From contig JAFQEV010000012.1 of the NCBI GenBank assembly GCA_017398825.1, positions 1 through 64,000 of the forward strand: DNA of 64,000 bases, in the 5' to 3' direction. The notes below the pieces were generated by a model, which had not been told where the DNA came from, searched no databases, and saw nothing but the letters and a program-made list of their open reading frames with translations. Below are positions 1 to 8,450 of this stretch, piece after piece. The stretch is from Clostridia bacterium (GTDB lineage: Bacteria; Bacillota; Clostridia; Christensenellales; Borkfalkiaceae). Position 1 is the first letter of the stretch, and each line of letters starts with the position of its first letter. A program made the position numbers and the translations under genes.

Positions 1-32
1 ATAGTTAGAAATAACTGCTAATTACAACTATT

Positions 33-154
33 TTAAGACGTTAGTTGCGGTATTAGGCGAGGCTCGCGAAGTCAATAGGCTGAGGTTGACCTTGGTGGTC
101 ACCGAAGTCTATTGACTAAGCAGAAACGACGCATAATGCCGTAAATAACGGATT
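33..154. repeat. Dispersed structured repeat, copy R1
   Basis: This is one member of a repeat family also found at 8451-8710, 12911-13300 and 46014-46175. The left flank is related to GACGTTAG...TTAGGCGAGGCTCG and the right flank to GCAGAAACGACGCATAA. Between them is a nested hairpin. The outer arms GTCAATAG (71-78) and CTATTGAC (109-116) pair perfectly, and the inner arms TGACC (87-91) and GGTCA (97-101) also pair. The outer arms are unrelated in sequence to those of the other copies. This copy lies just beyond the terminator of the leftmost T-box, between that leader and whatever gene it controls off the edge. Confidence 0.7.
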
Positions 155-160
155 AAAAAA

Positions 161-445
161 CCCTAGATTTGCAAATAAAGCAAATCTAGGGACGACGTTA
201 TTAATATCGTGGTACCACCCTATTTCCCTAAACTGTGTTTAGGCTCAGTCGAGTTCCAACAAACTCTATGCCTTGGTAACGGGGCAAGCCGTAGCCACCT
301 ACTATTAGTTCAATGACTCTGCTCCGGAACGAGACTTATAAACCCAGCCCTATTGACTCACACCAACCGCCAACTCTCTGAAAGCGACCAACGAATTTAT
401 AATAATTCCATCTTTGCATTTATGGTAAATAATTAAATTACGATT
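161..445 (-). promoter_or_regulatory. T-box riboswitch, candidate Leu specifier
   Basis: Read on the minus strand, the T-box sequence AGGGTGGTACCACGA (221-207) precedes a terminator hairpin with arms at 161-172 and about 180-191, followed by a T run. Upstream are the AGAGAG motif and the GGAGC end of stem I. The triplet ten bases before the end of GGAGC is CTC (minus strand, 333-331), a Leu codon. The same ten-base spacing separates GGC from GAGC in B. subtilis glyQS. The controlled gene lies left of position 1, so its identity is unknown. The T-box call is strong; the specifier is an alignment inference. Confidence 0.88.
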
Positions 446-490
446 ATTGTATCAACATTTTTTTCCGTTGTCAATTTTTTTTAAGGGGTT

Positions 491-1450
491 TTAAAAAATT
501 TTTTTAAGTTCTTTAGAGCTATAATCGGTGATTATTACGTTAGTTCCAAGCTCCTTGTGGAGTTCGCGCTGGCGAGTTGCCGTCTTTGGTAAAACGCTCA
601 TCGTTACAGCACCGAGTTTTACGCCAGCCGATATCTCACTCCTGCCGTCTCCTACCACTAAAACGTTTTCACCGCTTACGCCAAGCTCCTTTACTAAACG
701 GAACATAACCTCGTCCTTAGGGATTTTTTCCTCCCAAGTAGAGCCTAAAATATCTTCTACAACCTTTCCCTCGCCTATCTCAAAGCCGAGCCCTAAAACC
801 TCTTCGTACATGCCCATAGGCGGAGTTATGCTCTTATCTACAACAGCGCCCGTAACGAAATAGTTTTTAACGCCATTACTGTGTAAAAACTCCATAAACT
901 CCTTAGAGCCTTTAACTAAAAATTCTTCGGGGGATTGTTTTGCCCTCTTTAAATTATAGTCCCTACAAAACCTGTTTAGAACTTGCTCGTAAACCCAAAA
1001 CAGCTTGGGAGTTACCTCTTTTAAATAGGATAAATACTCCTCAGGCTCGTTAAAATCTTCAAATTTTTCCTCGCCGTTCCATATAAGCTTTATTATTTTT
1101 GAGTTTGTTTCACTACTGTACTCGCCGTTTTTAAGCTCTTGATTTCTACGAATTGCCCATTCCATTTGAGTGAGCGCAGAAAGCCCTGCACTCTCAATGC
1201 AAAACTTATCCGTTTCCTCTAACGGCTCAACGCCACACAAGGATACTAAACGGTTAATGTTTTCCTCACTCGTTAAATTTTTGGGTATGCCGTTTACCGC
1301 GGTATCGAAAAGCACCCTGCTCATAACTGGTGGCCAGTTGCGAATTAGAGAGTGCGTTCCGTCAATATCGTGAAAGGCACAAACGATTTTTCTATTTTGA
1401 ACGGCGTTTATAACCTCAACGCCACTTGCGTTTTGCGTGTTTATAACCAT
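491..1450 (-). CDS. HAD-superfamily hydrolase (phosphatase-like)
   Basis: This 319-residue protein has the HAD core. Motif I is DIDGT near residue 28, with the first Asp the predicted nucleophile. Motif II is VTG near residue 200. A Lys sits in the EEKIPKDE region near 243, and motif IV is VVGDGRSE near 265. A helical insertion between motifs I and II (roughly 40-180) would be the cap domain, so a small phosphorylated metabolite is the likely substrate. Its start is 3 nt after the GH130 stop on the same strand, so the two are almost certainly co-transcribed. The phosphatase could act on a sugar phosphate made from the GH130 product, but the substrate cannot be read from the sequence. Confidence 0.8.
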   Translation of the reverse strand: MVINTQNASGVEVINAVQNRKIVCAFHDIDGTHSLIRNWPPVMSRVLFDTAVNGIPKNLTSEENINRLVSLCGVEPLEETDKFCIESAGLSALTQMEWAIRRNQELKNGEYSSETNSKIIKLIWNGEEKFEDFNEPEEYLSYLKEVTPKLFWVYEQVLNRFCRDYNLKRAKQSPEEFLVKGSKEFMEFLHSNGVKNYFVTGAVVDKSITPPMGMYEEVLGLGFEIGEGKVVEDILGSTWEEKIPKDEVMFRLVKELGVSGENVLVVGDGRSEISAGVKLGAVTMSVLPKTATRQRELHKELGTNVIITDYSSKELKKIF

Positions 1451-1453
1451 AGA

Positions 1454-2422
1454 TTAAATACCCTCTAAGCACGCGTCTACAATTTCAGAAATCTTGCCCG
1501 TTGCCAAGCCTATTGCACGGTCAGCTGCGCCGTAATAAACGTATAAGGTATCCGTTTCGTAATCGGCGTACGGGGTGCATGGGAATACAGAGTTATCGCT
1601 GTTGCCGTGGAGTTCGTACTCCTTTTCAGGCATCATAAGATAACTCGAAGTTTTGCCTATAACCTTCCAAGGCTCGTTGAGGTCTAAAAGTATTGCTCCC
1701 ATATAATAATACGTTCCGCAAGCGGTTGACGCTACGCCGTGAATAATATCAAGCCAGCCTTTTTCCGTTTTGATTGCAGGGGTAGGACCGATTTTAACGG
1801 TATTCCAAAACTTATAGCCCTGCTTTAATACGGGGCGGAAATTACCCCAGTGAATAAGGTCGGGCGACTCGCTTATCCAAATCTCGCCACTACAAGTGGA
1901 GGGATAATCGTAAGGTCTATCGAGCTTATAGTACATTCCGTTTATTTTTTCGGGGAATATGCTACAACCGCGATTTCTCGGCGCGGTAATTATAGAAATA
2001 GGCTCGTAGGAGGTAAAATCAGTAGTTTTACCCAAAAGCCCTACGGGAGAAAGCCAACCACCTTTCATCATAACGGGAGTTACGATATAATAGGTATCGT
2101 CAATTTTAGTTATGCGGTTATCGATAAAGTGCTTTACCATATTGAAAGGCTCTTTATCTGGCATAGTTATAAAGTTTTTATCGGAAAGAGTAAAATGAAT
2201 ACCGTCTTTACTCCTTGCAATACGAGTTTCGCCAACGTCAGTCCCCTCACCGTCCGCCGCGTAATCAACAACGGATACGAGCATAATGAATTCTCCGTTG
2301 TATTTTACAACCGCAGGGTTATAAAGCTGAGCAATGCCTGGGAAATCATCAACGTGCATAACAGGCTCAGGATGCTTTGTTAAAAGCTTGGTAGCATCTT
2401 TTTTAAACTTTTGTCCACTCAT
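1454..2422 (-). CDS. GH130-family glycoside phosphorylase/hydrolase
   Basis: This 322-residue protein has the five-bladed propeller pattern of GH130, the beta-mannoside phosphorylase family. Visible family features are the early YNPAVVKYNGEF segment, the TRIARSKDG segment, a central RNRGCSIFPEK block and a late GAADRAIGLAT block. GH130 enzymes use phosphate to break beta-mannosidic links and release mannose-1-phosphate; some members hydrolyse instead. Which subfamily this is, and its acceptor sugar, cannot be settled here. No signal peptide is present, so it acts in the cytoplasm on imported oligosaccharides. The start follows an AGAGG ribosome binding site. It is the first gene of a two-gene operon with the HAD phosphatase. 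Confidence 0.85.
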   Translation of the reverse strand: MSGQKFKKDATKLLTKHPEPVMHVDDFPGIAQLYNPAVVKYNGEFIMLVSVVDYAADGEGTDVGETRIARSKDGIHFTLSDKNFITMPDKEPFNMVKHFIDNRITKIDDTYYIVTPVMMKGGWLSPVGLLGKTTDFTSYEPISIITAPRNRGCSIFPEKINGMYYKLDRPYDYPSTCSGEIWISESPDLIHWGNFRPVLKQGYKFWNTVKIGPTPAIKTEKGWLDIIHGVASTACGTYYYMGAILLDLNEPWKVIGKTSSYLMMPEKEYELHGNSDNSVFPCTPYADYETDTLYVYYGAADRAIGLATGKISEIVDACLEGI

Positions 2423-2536
2423 ATCGTACCTCTTATATAATTAGATATAACTATTATACATATAAATTATAGATATGTAAATAAACAAAAACAAACTTTT
2501 TAATTAACAAAAGTAAACAAGTAAAAACAGGGCTTA

Positions 2537-2588
2537 TTTTTTAAATTAAATCGCGCCTTGTGGCGCTGTAAAGATTAAATTTAAAAAA
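2537..2588. repeat. Imperfect inverted repeat upstream of the XRE-Fic pair
   Basis: The A/T-rich arms at 2537-2552 and 2573-2588 are nearly complementary and flank a GCGCC-TTGT-GGCGC hairpin (2553-2566). It lies about 100 bp upstream of the XRE start and about 30 bp upstream of that promoter's -35. It could be an operator or a terminator. Apart from this and the promoters, the 2423-2687 gap holds no other feature I can support. Confidence 0.5.
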
Positions 2589-2617
2589 TTACATTTCTCT
2601 AAATATTAGAGAATATC

Positions 2618-2646
2618 TTGATAAAATTTTTTTTACATGATATAAT
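2618..2646 (+). promoter_or_regulatory. Sigma-A promoter for XRE-Fic operon
   Basis: A TTGATA -35 (2618-2623), a 17-bp spacer and a TATAAT -10 (2641-2646) precede the XRE gene. The gene start itself has an AGGAAATG-type ribosome binding site about 12 nt upstream. Confidence 0.75.
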
Positions 2647-2687
2647 TGTTGAAGTTACTTATAAACTAATTTTTAGGAAATGAAAAA

Positions 2688-2903
2688 ATGGCTGCAAGTT
2701 ATAAAAAATTATGGAAACTCCTTATTGATAAAGACATGCGAAAAGAAGACCTACGCTTAAAAGCTGGCATTACGACAACCGCTATGGCAAAGCTTGGTAG
2801 AAATGAAACCGTGCATATGGATATTCTTTTTAAAATATGCCACGCTCTTGACTGTGGTTTGGACGATATATTAGAAATAGTTAGCGAGGGCAAAGATGAT
2901 TAA
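2688..2903 (+). CDS. Small XRE-family transcriptional regulator
   Basis: This 71-residue protein is essentially one Cro/C1-type helix-turn-helix. The pattern [20 protein letters not shown] is followed by a conserved [20 protein letters not shown] segment, typical of the short XRE proteins paired with other genes in Firmicutes. It binds DNA, probably as a dimer, and probably autoregulates. Its last 8 nt overlap the start of the Fic gene, so translation is coupled. That regulator-plus-effector arrangement resembles toxin-antitoxin and mobile-element modules. Confidence 0.85.
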   Translation: MAASYKKLWKLLIDKDMRKEDLRLKAGITTTAMAKLGRNETVHMDILFKICHALDCGLDDILEIVSEGKDD

Positions 2904-3750
2904 GACTTCTATTAGATTTTTTAATAACATTCCCGTTCGTTCCGTTTGGAATGAAGAAACTTCTCGTTGGTGGCTATGTGCAGTTGATATTATAGAAGCT
3001 CTTTCTTTAAGCGTTTCCCCTCGCAAATACTGGAACACGCTAAAAGGCAGGAATAATCAGTTGTCATCAATTTGTAGACAACTGAAATTAACAGCTAACG
3101 ACGGAAAGAGATATTTGAGTGACGTTATAGATGACGACGGGTTAACTTTGCTTATGGCAATCCTTCCTAATAAAAAAACCGACGTGTTTTTAAAGTGGGC
3201 TAGATTAAAAGGAACTTCTATCGATGAGCAAAGTAAAAATAAGGCTTATGAAATGTTTGAAAACGGAATAATAAGCGATATTGAAGTTGGCACAATAAAC
3301 GGTTTACAGCAAATTCATTCATATCTTTTCGGTGGTTTATACGACTTTGCAGGGAAAATTAGAAACTTGAATATTTCTAAAGGAGGTTTCGTGTTTGCAA
3401 GTGTGGGCTATTTAGACCAAACGCTTGCTACTATCGAAAAAATGCCCGAAGAAAACTTAGAACAAATTATAAAAAAATACGTTGAGATGAACGTTGCCCA
3501 TCCTTTTATGGAGGGAAACGGCAGAACAACGAGAATTTGGTTAGACCTTATCCTAAAGAAAAATCTTGCTAAATGCGTTGACTGGAGCAAAATCGATAAA
3601 ACGGAATATTTAAATGCAATGAAATTAAGCGTTGTTGATTATAATGACATATTAATTCTTATTGAAAACGCTTTGACCGACAAGATAAATGATCGCGAAA
3701 TTTTTATGAAAGGCATAGATTATTCTTACTATTACGAAGAACAAAATTAA
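2896..3750 (+). CDS. Bro-N/Fic-domain fusion protein
   Basis: This 284-residue protein appears to have two parts. Residues about 10-105 resemble the Bro-N (phage antirepressor-like) domain, with features such as [26 protein letters not shown] and KTDVFLKWA. Residues about 110-265 form a Fic domain with the catalytic motif [12 protein letters not shown] (His about 202). Fic proteins transfer AMP or another nucleotide-derived group to hydroxyl side chains of target proteins. The His, Phe, Gly-Asn-Gly and Arg positions are intact, so it is probably active. I could not place an inhibitory (S/T)xxxE(G/N) helix. The overlapping XRE gene suggests tight transcriptional control. The target is unknown. 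Confidence 0.82.
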   Translation: MIKTSIRFFNNIPVRSVWNEETSRWWLCAVDIIEALSLSVSPRKYWNTLKGRNNQLSSICRQLKLTANDGKRYLSDVIDDDGLTLLMAILPNKKTDVFLKWARLKGTSIDEQSKNKAYEMFENGIISDIEVGTINGLQQIHSYLFGGLYDFAGKIRNLNISKGGFVFASVGYLDQTLATIEKMPEENLEQIIKKYVEMNVAHPFMEGNGRTTRIWLDLILKKNLAKCVDWSKIDKTEYLNAMKLSVVDYNDILILIENALTDKINDREIFMKGIDYSYYYEEQN

Positions 3751-3811
3751 ACGTTTTGTTTATATTATCTTACAAAAAAACTTAGCAGACGTTAACAAAG
3801 TAAACAAGTAA

Positions 3812-3842
3812 AAAAGCGTGGAAAAATTTCCACGCCTTTTTT
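3812..3842 (+). terminator. Intrinsic terminator after Fic gene
   Basis: A 9-bp stem GCGTGGAAA/TTTCCACGC (3816-3824 with 3827-3835) is followed by a T run. Confidence 0.85.
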
Positions 3843-3849
3843 AGTGGTG

Positions 3850-4043
3850 TTTGCTTTATAGCAAGTGATATTCGGCGTTGCCGAGTGATATTGCTTACGC
3901 AGTGGTATTTTTTGCTACCGCAAAAGTTTTACATGGATAAATCCTCAACGCAATACATTAGTATTGCATATCACTCATTACTAAGTAATGAATAGCACTC
4001 GCCGTGAGGCGAATATCACGCAAACTAAGTTTGCATATCACTT
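3850..4043. repeat. Array of small palindromes separated by AGTGATAT / ATATCACT
   Basis: The left half carries short hairpins (for example GGC-GTT-GCC) separated by AGTGATAT at about 3864 and 3884. The right half carries hairpins (CATTACTAAGTAATG, CGCC-GTGA-GGCG, GCAAAC-TAA-GTTTGC) separated by ATATCACT or close variants at 3968, 3992, 4012 and 4035. The spacers of the two halves are complementary, so the whole stretch can fold into one long hairpin with lateral stem-loops. No open reading frame or transposase is present. It looks like a non-autonomous intergenic element. Confidence 0.7.
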
Positions 4044-4073
4044 AAAAAAGTGAGGCTTCCGCCTCACTTTTTT
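4044..4073 (-). terminator. Bidirectional terminator at the ilvE stop
   Basis: The stem GTGAGGC-TTCC-GCCTCAC is flanked by A and T runs on both sides. It overlaps the last bases of the aminotransferase gene on the minus strand. Confidence 0.85.
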
Positions 4074-5133
4074 AAATCTTATAAATCCAACCGAAACTAT
4101 CCTCAACCCTACCCCATTGAATACCAGTTAAGGTATCGTAAAGCATTTGAGTTACTTCGCCGATTTTTCCACCGGATACGGTGTATTTTTCACCCTCGTA
4201 CATAAGTTCGCCGATAGGAGATACAACGGCTGCAGTACCGCAACCGAAAGCCTCTTCGAGTTTACCAGTCTTCATAGCATCTAAAAGCTCGTCAACGGAT
4301 AAAAGCCTTTCTTCAACGGTAAAGCCCTTGCTCTTTAACACTTCGATACAGCTCATTCTGGTAATACCCGGAAGAATTGAACCGGTGAGCTTGGGGGTTA
4401 CAATCTTGCCGTCAATTTTGAACATAACGTTCATAGCGCCAACTTCTTCGATGTATTTTCTCTCAACACCGTCAAGCCACAATACTTGAGAATAACCCTT
4501 ATCCTCAGCGCGCTTACCTGCCCTCGTGGACGCAGCGTAGTTACCACCGCACTTAGCGTAACCCGTGCCACCGCGAACGGCTCTTACGTCTTCACTCTCT
4601 ATCATAATTTTAACGGGATTAATACCCTCTTTATAATAACTGCCAACGGGAGATGCAATGATTACGAATTCCGCGTTGTGTACCGAGTGAACACCTAAAG
4701 TTTCATCGTTACCGAACATAAACGGTCTTAAGTAGAGGGAAGTGCCTGCACTAGAAGGCGTCCACTCCTGTTCAACCTCTACAAACTTGGTGAGAAGTTC
4801 AAACGCCATATCCTCGGGGATAGTGGGAAGGCAAAGCCTTTCAGCCGAACGATTAAGTCTTCTAACGTTCTCCATGGGTCTGAACATTTGAACGCCACCG
4901 TCCTCTCTTCTATAAGCCTTTAAGCCCTCGAAAATTTCAGCGCCGTAGTGAAGTACGGTGCTTGCAGGGTGGATAGATAAGTTCGCAAACGGAACTATTC
5001 TCGCGTTGTGCCAACCCTTTTCAGCCGACCAAGTCATCATAGCCATATGGTCGGAAAAATATTTGCCAAAACCCAAAACGTTGTCTTGAGGCTTTACTTT
5101 TTTATCAGCAGTTTTAACTATTTTAATCTCCAT
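4072..5133 (-). CDS. ilvE: Branched-chain amino acid aminotransferase
   Basis: This 353-residue fold-type IV PLP enzyme is the usual length for the long (mammalian-like) branched-chain aminotransferase family. Family blocks include the early ILHYGAEIFEGLKAYR region (residues about 61-75), LYLRPFMFG near 125 and the PLP-lysine region ending YAKCGGNYAAS near 185, with a GCGTAAVVSPI block near 300. It interconverts Val, Ile and Leu with their 2-oxoacids using glutamate/2-oxoglutarate. The start lies inside the end of the gamma-subunit gene (11-nt overlap), so it is the last gene of the ferredoxin oxidoreductase operon. That supports branched-chain 2-oxoacids as the oxidoreductase substrates. Confidence 0.93.
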   Translation of the reverse strand: MEIKIVKTADKKVKPQDNVLGFGKYFSDHMAMMTWSAEKGWHNARIVPFANLSIHPASTVLHYGAEIFEGLKAYRREDGGVQMFRPMENVRRLNRSAERLCLPTIPEDMAFELLTKFVEVEQEWTPSSAGTSLYLRPFMFGNDETLGVHSVHNAEFVIIASPVGSYYKEGINPVKIMIESEDVRAVRGGTGYAKCGGNYAASTRAGKRAEDKGYSQVLWLDGVERKYIEEVGAMNVMFKIDGKIVTPKLTGSILPGITRMSCIEVLKSKGFTVEERLLSVDELLDAMKTGKLEEAFGCGTAAVVSPIGELMYEGEKYTVSGGKIGEVTQMLYDTLTGIQWGRVEDSFGWIYKI

Positions 5134-5662
5134 AATTTGCTCCTATTTCCATTGCTTTCTTGTTGACGTCAAGCATATCAGCATGCTTAGCGGAAATTAC
5201 CTTTTTAAGCGTTGCGTCAATCGTAGCATCATCGTATTCACCGGTTACTTTTAAAAGTTTACCAACGATAATCATGTTTGCGAGCGTAGGACAGTTGTTT
5301 TCGCTTGCCAAACGGGTTGCAGGAAGATAAATAACGTTAACGTCAGTCCTTTCAACCTTTCTTTCAATCAAGGTGCTATCTAAAATGATAGTACCGCCAG
5401 CCTTTACAGTCCCCTCGAACTTATCGAGAGAGGGAAGGTTCATTGCAACTAAAACGTCCGTTTTATCAATGATGGGAGAGCCGATACTCTCATCGCTTAT
5501 AATTACCGAACAGCTTGCCGTGCCACCGCGCATTTCAGGGCCGTAGGAGGGAAGCCAGCTTACGTTTTTATCTTCGGTCAATCCCTTATACGCTAAGAAT
5601 TTACCCGAGAAAAGTATGCCCTGTCCGCCAAAGCCGGAAAATAAATATTTCGTCGTTTTCAT
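5123..5662 (-). CDS. 2-oxoacid:ferredoxin oxidoreductase, gamma subunit
   Basis: This is the 179-residue gamma subunit of a 2-oxoacid:ferredoxin oxidoreductase, with the [12 protein letters not shown] motif at the N-terminus and the [10 protein letters not shown] motif near residue 50. This subunit helps bind CoA. I chose the ATG at 5662, not the longer frame opening at 5683, because AGGAG sits directly upstream and this places the start next to the beta-subunit stop (5664). It is translationally coupled to beta and overlaps ilvE downstream. Confidence 0.9.
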   Translation of the reverse strand: MKTTKYLFSGFGGQGILFSGKFLAYKGLTEDKNVSWLPSYGPEMRGGTASCSVIISDESIGSPIIDKTDVLVAMNLPSLDKFEGTVKAGGTIILDSTLIERKVERTDVNVIYLPATRLASENNCPTLANMIIVGKLLKVTGEYDDATIDATLKKVISAKHADMLDVNKKAMEIGANYGD

Positions 5663-5663
5663 A

Positions 5664-6416
5664 TTACTTATTCTCCTTTGCACTTCTGTCTTTATAAACG
5701 CCTAAGGGATAATAAGGTATCATTTTTTCGTCAACCCACTTGAGCGCGTCCTTAGGAGTCATACCCCAGTTAGTAGGACAAGTAGAAAGAACTTCTACAA
5801 GTGAAAAGCCTTTCTTGTCAATTTGGTTTTGGAAGGCTTTTTTGATTGCCTTGTTAGCGTTTCTAACAGCTTTTACGCTGTTTACGATAACCCTTTCAAG
5901 ATATTCAGGACCGTCAAGCGTTGCAAGCATTTCGCACACTCTTACGGGGTAACCGCAAGCGTTTACATCTCTACCGTAGGGAGAGGTTTGAGTTACCTGA
6001 CCAGGAAGAGAGGTGGGTGCCATTTGACCGCCCGTCATACCATAAATTGCGTTGTTTATAAAGATAATCGTGATATTTTCGTTTCTCGCTGCGGAGTGAA
6101 CGGTTTCAGCCATACCGATTGACGCCAAGTCACCGTCACCTTGATAGGTGAAAACGATGTGCTCGTCGGGATTTGCCCTCTTTACGCCGGTTGCTACCGC
6201 AGGCGCTCTACCGTGAGCGGCCTCTATCATATCGCAGTTGAAATAGTTATACGCCATAACCGAACAGCCAACGGGCGCAATACCGATTGTTCTACCCTCA
6301 ATGCCAAGCTCGTCAATAACCTCGGCAACTAAGCGGTGAACTATACCGTGAGTACAGCCGGGGCAATAGTGCATTGAAATATCAGCAAGTGACTTAGGTT
6401 TATCAAATACTACCAT
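5664..6416 (-). CDS. 2-oxoacid:ferredoxin oxidoreductase, beta (TPP) subunit
   Basis: This 250-residue thiamine-diphosphate subunit has [12 protein letters not shown] near residue 18, the TPP/Mg motif GDGDLASIG near 95 with the conserved [12 protein letters not shown] block, and TSPYGRD. It carries out decarboxylation (or, in reverse, reductive carboxylation) of the 2-oxoacid with electrons moving to or from ferredoxin. The Cys residues near the N-terminus are of the kind that bind the proximal 4Fe-4S cluster in this family. Only 3 nt separate it from alpha upstream and 1 nt from gamma downstream. Confidence 0.92.
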   Translation of the reverse strand: MVVFDKPKSLADISMHYCPGCTHGIVHRLVAEVIDELGIEGRTIGIAPVGCSVMAYNYFNCDMIEAAHGRAPAVATGVKRANPDEHIVFTYQGDGDLASIGMAETVHSAARNENITIIFINNAIYGMTGGQMAPTSLPGQVTQTSPYGRDVNACGYPVRVCEMLATLDGPEYLERVIVNSVKAVRNANKAIKKAFQNQIDKKGFSLVEVLSTCPTNWGMTPKDALKWVDEKMIPYYPLGVYKDRSAKENK

Positions 6417-6419
6417 CTC

Positions 6420-7478
6420 TTATTCCCCCTTTGCATACTTTTCGATTTCAGCAAGAATTTGCTCGGTTGACGGTATCATACCGCCTGCGCGGTTACACAA
6501 AGTAACGGGTACTTTGCAGGAAACCGCAAGCTTAACGTCTTCAATCATTTGACCCATTGAAAGTTCTACGCATACGATATGCTTAACTTTCTCAGCCATT
6601 TTTTCAAACGGCTTTTTGGGGAAAGGCCATACCGTAATAGGACGGATAAGACCTACCTTTATACCCTTCTTTCTCGCCTCGTCAACGGCGTTTTTGGTAA
6701 CTCTTGACGCAATGCCGTATGCAGTAACCAAAATATCCGCATCCTCGGTTTTATATTCCTCGTACATAGCCTCGTTTTCCTCAACGAGCTTGTATCTTTC
6801 AAATCTTTTAAAGTTGAACTTTTCAAGCTCTTCGGGAATAAGCGATAAGCTGTTTACGATATTGTGCTTTCTCTGCATTTTAGTGCCGTTAGTTGCCCAA
6901 GGCTTTTCGGGTGCGGGCGCAACGTCGAAATCAAGTTCAACGGGCTCCATCATTTGACCCATAGTACCGTCGGCAAGTATCATTGCAGGCATTCTGTACT
7001 TATCGGCAAGCTCAAAACCCTTTACCGTTAAGGACGCCATTTCTTGAACGCTACCCGGAGCGAGTACTATCAAGTGGAAGTCACCGTGACCGCCACCCTT
7101 AGTAGCTTGGAAATAGTCGGACTGGCTGGGTTGAATACCGCCAAGACCAGGACCGCCACGCTGAACGTTTATGATAACAGCGGGAAGGTCAGCACCTGCC
7201 AAGTAGGAAATACCCTCACTCTTTAAGGAAATTCCCGGGCTTGAGGAGCTTGTCATTACCCTATAGCCAGCGGCGGAAACGCCGTAAACCATATTGATTG
7301 CCGCGATTTCACTCTCCGCTTGTAAGAAAGTACCGCCTATTTTAGGCATACGCTTTGCCATGTATGCAGCGATTTCAGTTTGCGGAGTAATGGGATAGCC
7401 GAAATAGTGCATACAACCTGCTTTGATTGCAGCCTCGGCGATTGCCTCGTTACCTTTCATTAAAACTTTATTTGCCAT
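6420..7478 (-). CDS. vorB: 2-oxoacid:ferredoxin oxidoreductase, alpha subunit (VorB-like)
   Basis: This 352-residue protein has the pyrimidine-binding fold of the alpha subunit: GYPITPQTEIAAYM near residue 27, AESEIAAINMVYGVSAAG near 55, the TSSSSPGISLKSEGI block near 75, and NVQRGGPGLGG near 105. The overall pattern matches the family commonly annotated as 3-methyl-2-oxobutanoate (2-ketoisovalerate) oxidoreductase. The related 2-oxoglutarate enzyme (KorA) is the main alternative. The aminotransferase at the operon end and the branched-chain T-boxes upstream favour the branched-chain assignment. Confidence 0.88.
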   Translation of the reverse strand: MANKVLMKGNEAIAEAAIKAGCMHYFGYPITPQTEIAAYMAKRMPKIGGTFLQAESEIAAINMVYGVSAAGYRVMTSSSSPGISLKSEGISYLAGADLPAVIINVQRGGPGLGGIQPSQSDYFQATKGGGHGDFHLIVLAPGSVQEMASLTVKGFELADKYRMPAMILADGTMGQMMEPVELDFDVAPAPEKPWATNGTKMQRKHNIVNSLSLIPEELEKFNFKRFERYKLVEENEAMYEEYKTEDADILVTAYGIASRVTKNAVDEARKKGIKVGLIRPITVWPFPKKPFEKMAEKVKHIVCVELSMGQMIEDVKLAVSCKVPVTLCNRAGGMIPSTEQILAEIEKYAKGE

Positions 7479-7493
7479 AGTTTGTTACCTCTA

Positions 7494-7700
7494 TTACTTT
7501 TCTACTTTGATTATGCAGTCGGGGCACATCGTTGCACAGAAAGCGCAAGCGATACAGTCAGCCTCTCTGACAGCCTCTACGGGCTTATGCCCTTTCTTAT
7601 TGATTTTGTTTGGCGAAAGTTCCAAAACTTTTTTGGGACAAACGTCAACGCAAAGACCACAGCCCTTGCAGTTATCAACGTTAATTGTAAGTTTTGCCAT
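7494..7700 (-). CDS. 2x[4Fe-4S] ferredoxin subunit of the oxidoreductase
   Basis: This 68-residue ferredoxin has two CxxCxxCxxxCP motifs: CKGCGLCVDVCPKK near residue 10, and CIACAFCATMCPDC near 49. It is the delta subunit or dedicated electron carrier of the oxidoreductase and lies directly upstream of the alpha gene. It can donate or accept low-potential electrons, which matters for whichever direction the enzyme runs. Confidence 0.93.
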   Translation of the reverse strand: MAKLTINVDNCKGCGLCVDVCPKKVLELSPNKINKKGHKPVEAVREADCIACAFCATMCPDCIIKVEK

Positions 7701-7712
7701 AATGTTTTCTCC

Positions 7713-8375
7713 TTATATCTTCGCTTGCAAATCAAGCGGGTAAAGATTTTTTATCTTGCCTTTTAGTTCGCCGTAAAACTCCCTTTTAACAGTAGTTAGA
7801 ACGACGGGGATTTCCATTGCTTTAGCAATCTCTTCAGCATAGGAAAGAGAACTTAAGATATCCTCTTTTGTTGTAAATTCACCAAGGTTTGAGTTGTTGA
7901 TTACCCCCGTGAATTTAAGTTTACCCGCCTCCTCGATTTCCCTTGCTACCGTAACGGTTGTTTCAAGGTCGGGAGTTAACGGGCGGAAACGATTGACGAC
8001 TAGTAACATATCGTAATCGTTTTCTTCCTTTATCTTAGGCGTTAACCTGCCGAGTGCCAAAGCACCGCGGTCGTCACCGCCGAGGTCGACTATCATTTTG
8101 TACGACCTATCGTCAGTAATTGCGTACATCTCTTGAGGGAGGGCTGGAATATCTACGTTAGTGCCAGCGTACTCGGAAGAGATTAAGCGTATTCCGTTTT
8201 TCTTAAACTCTAAAATGCTATCTTTAGTTCTAAAATAGGGATTTACGATATCAAGGTCGGCAACGGCTACTTTATCGAATTCTTTTTTAAGGTCGATTGA
8301 TAGGTTAACGGCAATATTAGTTTTGCCACTACCGTAGTGCCCTGATATAATCGTTATTCGCTTTAAATTTTTCAT
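7713..8375 (-). CDS. MinD/ParA-like P-loop ATPase, first gene of the VOR operon
   Basis: This 220-residue P-loop protein has a Walker A motif GHYGSGKTNIAVNL (residues about 12-25), a DLDIVNPYFR switch near 41 and a VDLGGDDRG segment near 95. It resembles the CobQ/MinD/ParA nucleotide-binding group that includes cluster-assembly and maturation ATPases. It is 12 nt upstream of the ferredoxin gene and co-directional, so it may serve the oxidoreductase, for example in cluster loading, but that is inference. No ribosome binding site precedes the ATG; a TTGATA-18-TATTAA promoter ends 9 nt before it. I recognise the fold, not the function. Confidence 0.78.
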   Translation of the reverse strand: MKNLKRITIISGHYGSGKTNIAVNLSIDLKKEFDKVAVADLDIVNPYFRTKDSILEFKKNGIRLISSEYAGTNVDIPALPQEMYAITDDRSYKMIVDLGGDDRGALALGRLTPKIKEENDYDMLLVVNRFRPLTPDLETTVTVAREIEEAGKLKFTGVINNSNLGEFTTKEDILSSLSYAEEIAKAMEIPVVLTTVKREFYGELKGKIKNLYPLDLQAKI

Positions 8376-8384
8376 TTTTATTTT

Positions 8385-8414
8385 TTAATAGTTTTGTTTT
8401 TTGCTTTATATCAA
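8385..8414 (-). promoter_or_regulatory. Promoter of the VOR operon (near-leaderless)
   Basis: On the minus strand, TTGATA (8414-8409), an 18-bp spacer and TATTAA (8390-8385) end 9 nt before the ATG at 8375, leaving a leader of only about 0-3 nt. Confidence 0.6.
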
Positions 8415-8450
8415 CTTGAACAAGCCGTTAGCTTTGCTCGATAGAATAAA

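Noticed and set aside
3850-4043. CRISPR array
   Set aside because: The repeated AGTGATAT is only 8 nt, appears in both orientations, and separates self-complementary hairpins rather than unique spacers. No cas genes are present.
6420-7478. 2-oxoglutarate:ferredoxin oxidoreductase
   Set aside because: The fold is shared, but ilvE as the last operon gene and the Val/Ile/Leu T-boxes support branched-chain 2-oxoacids. It is not formally excluded.
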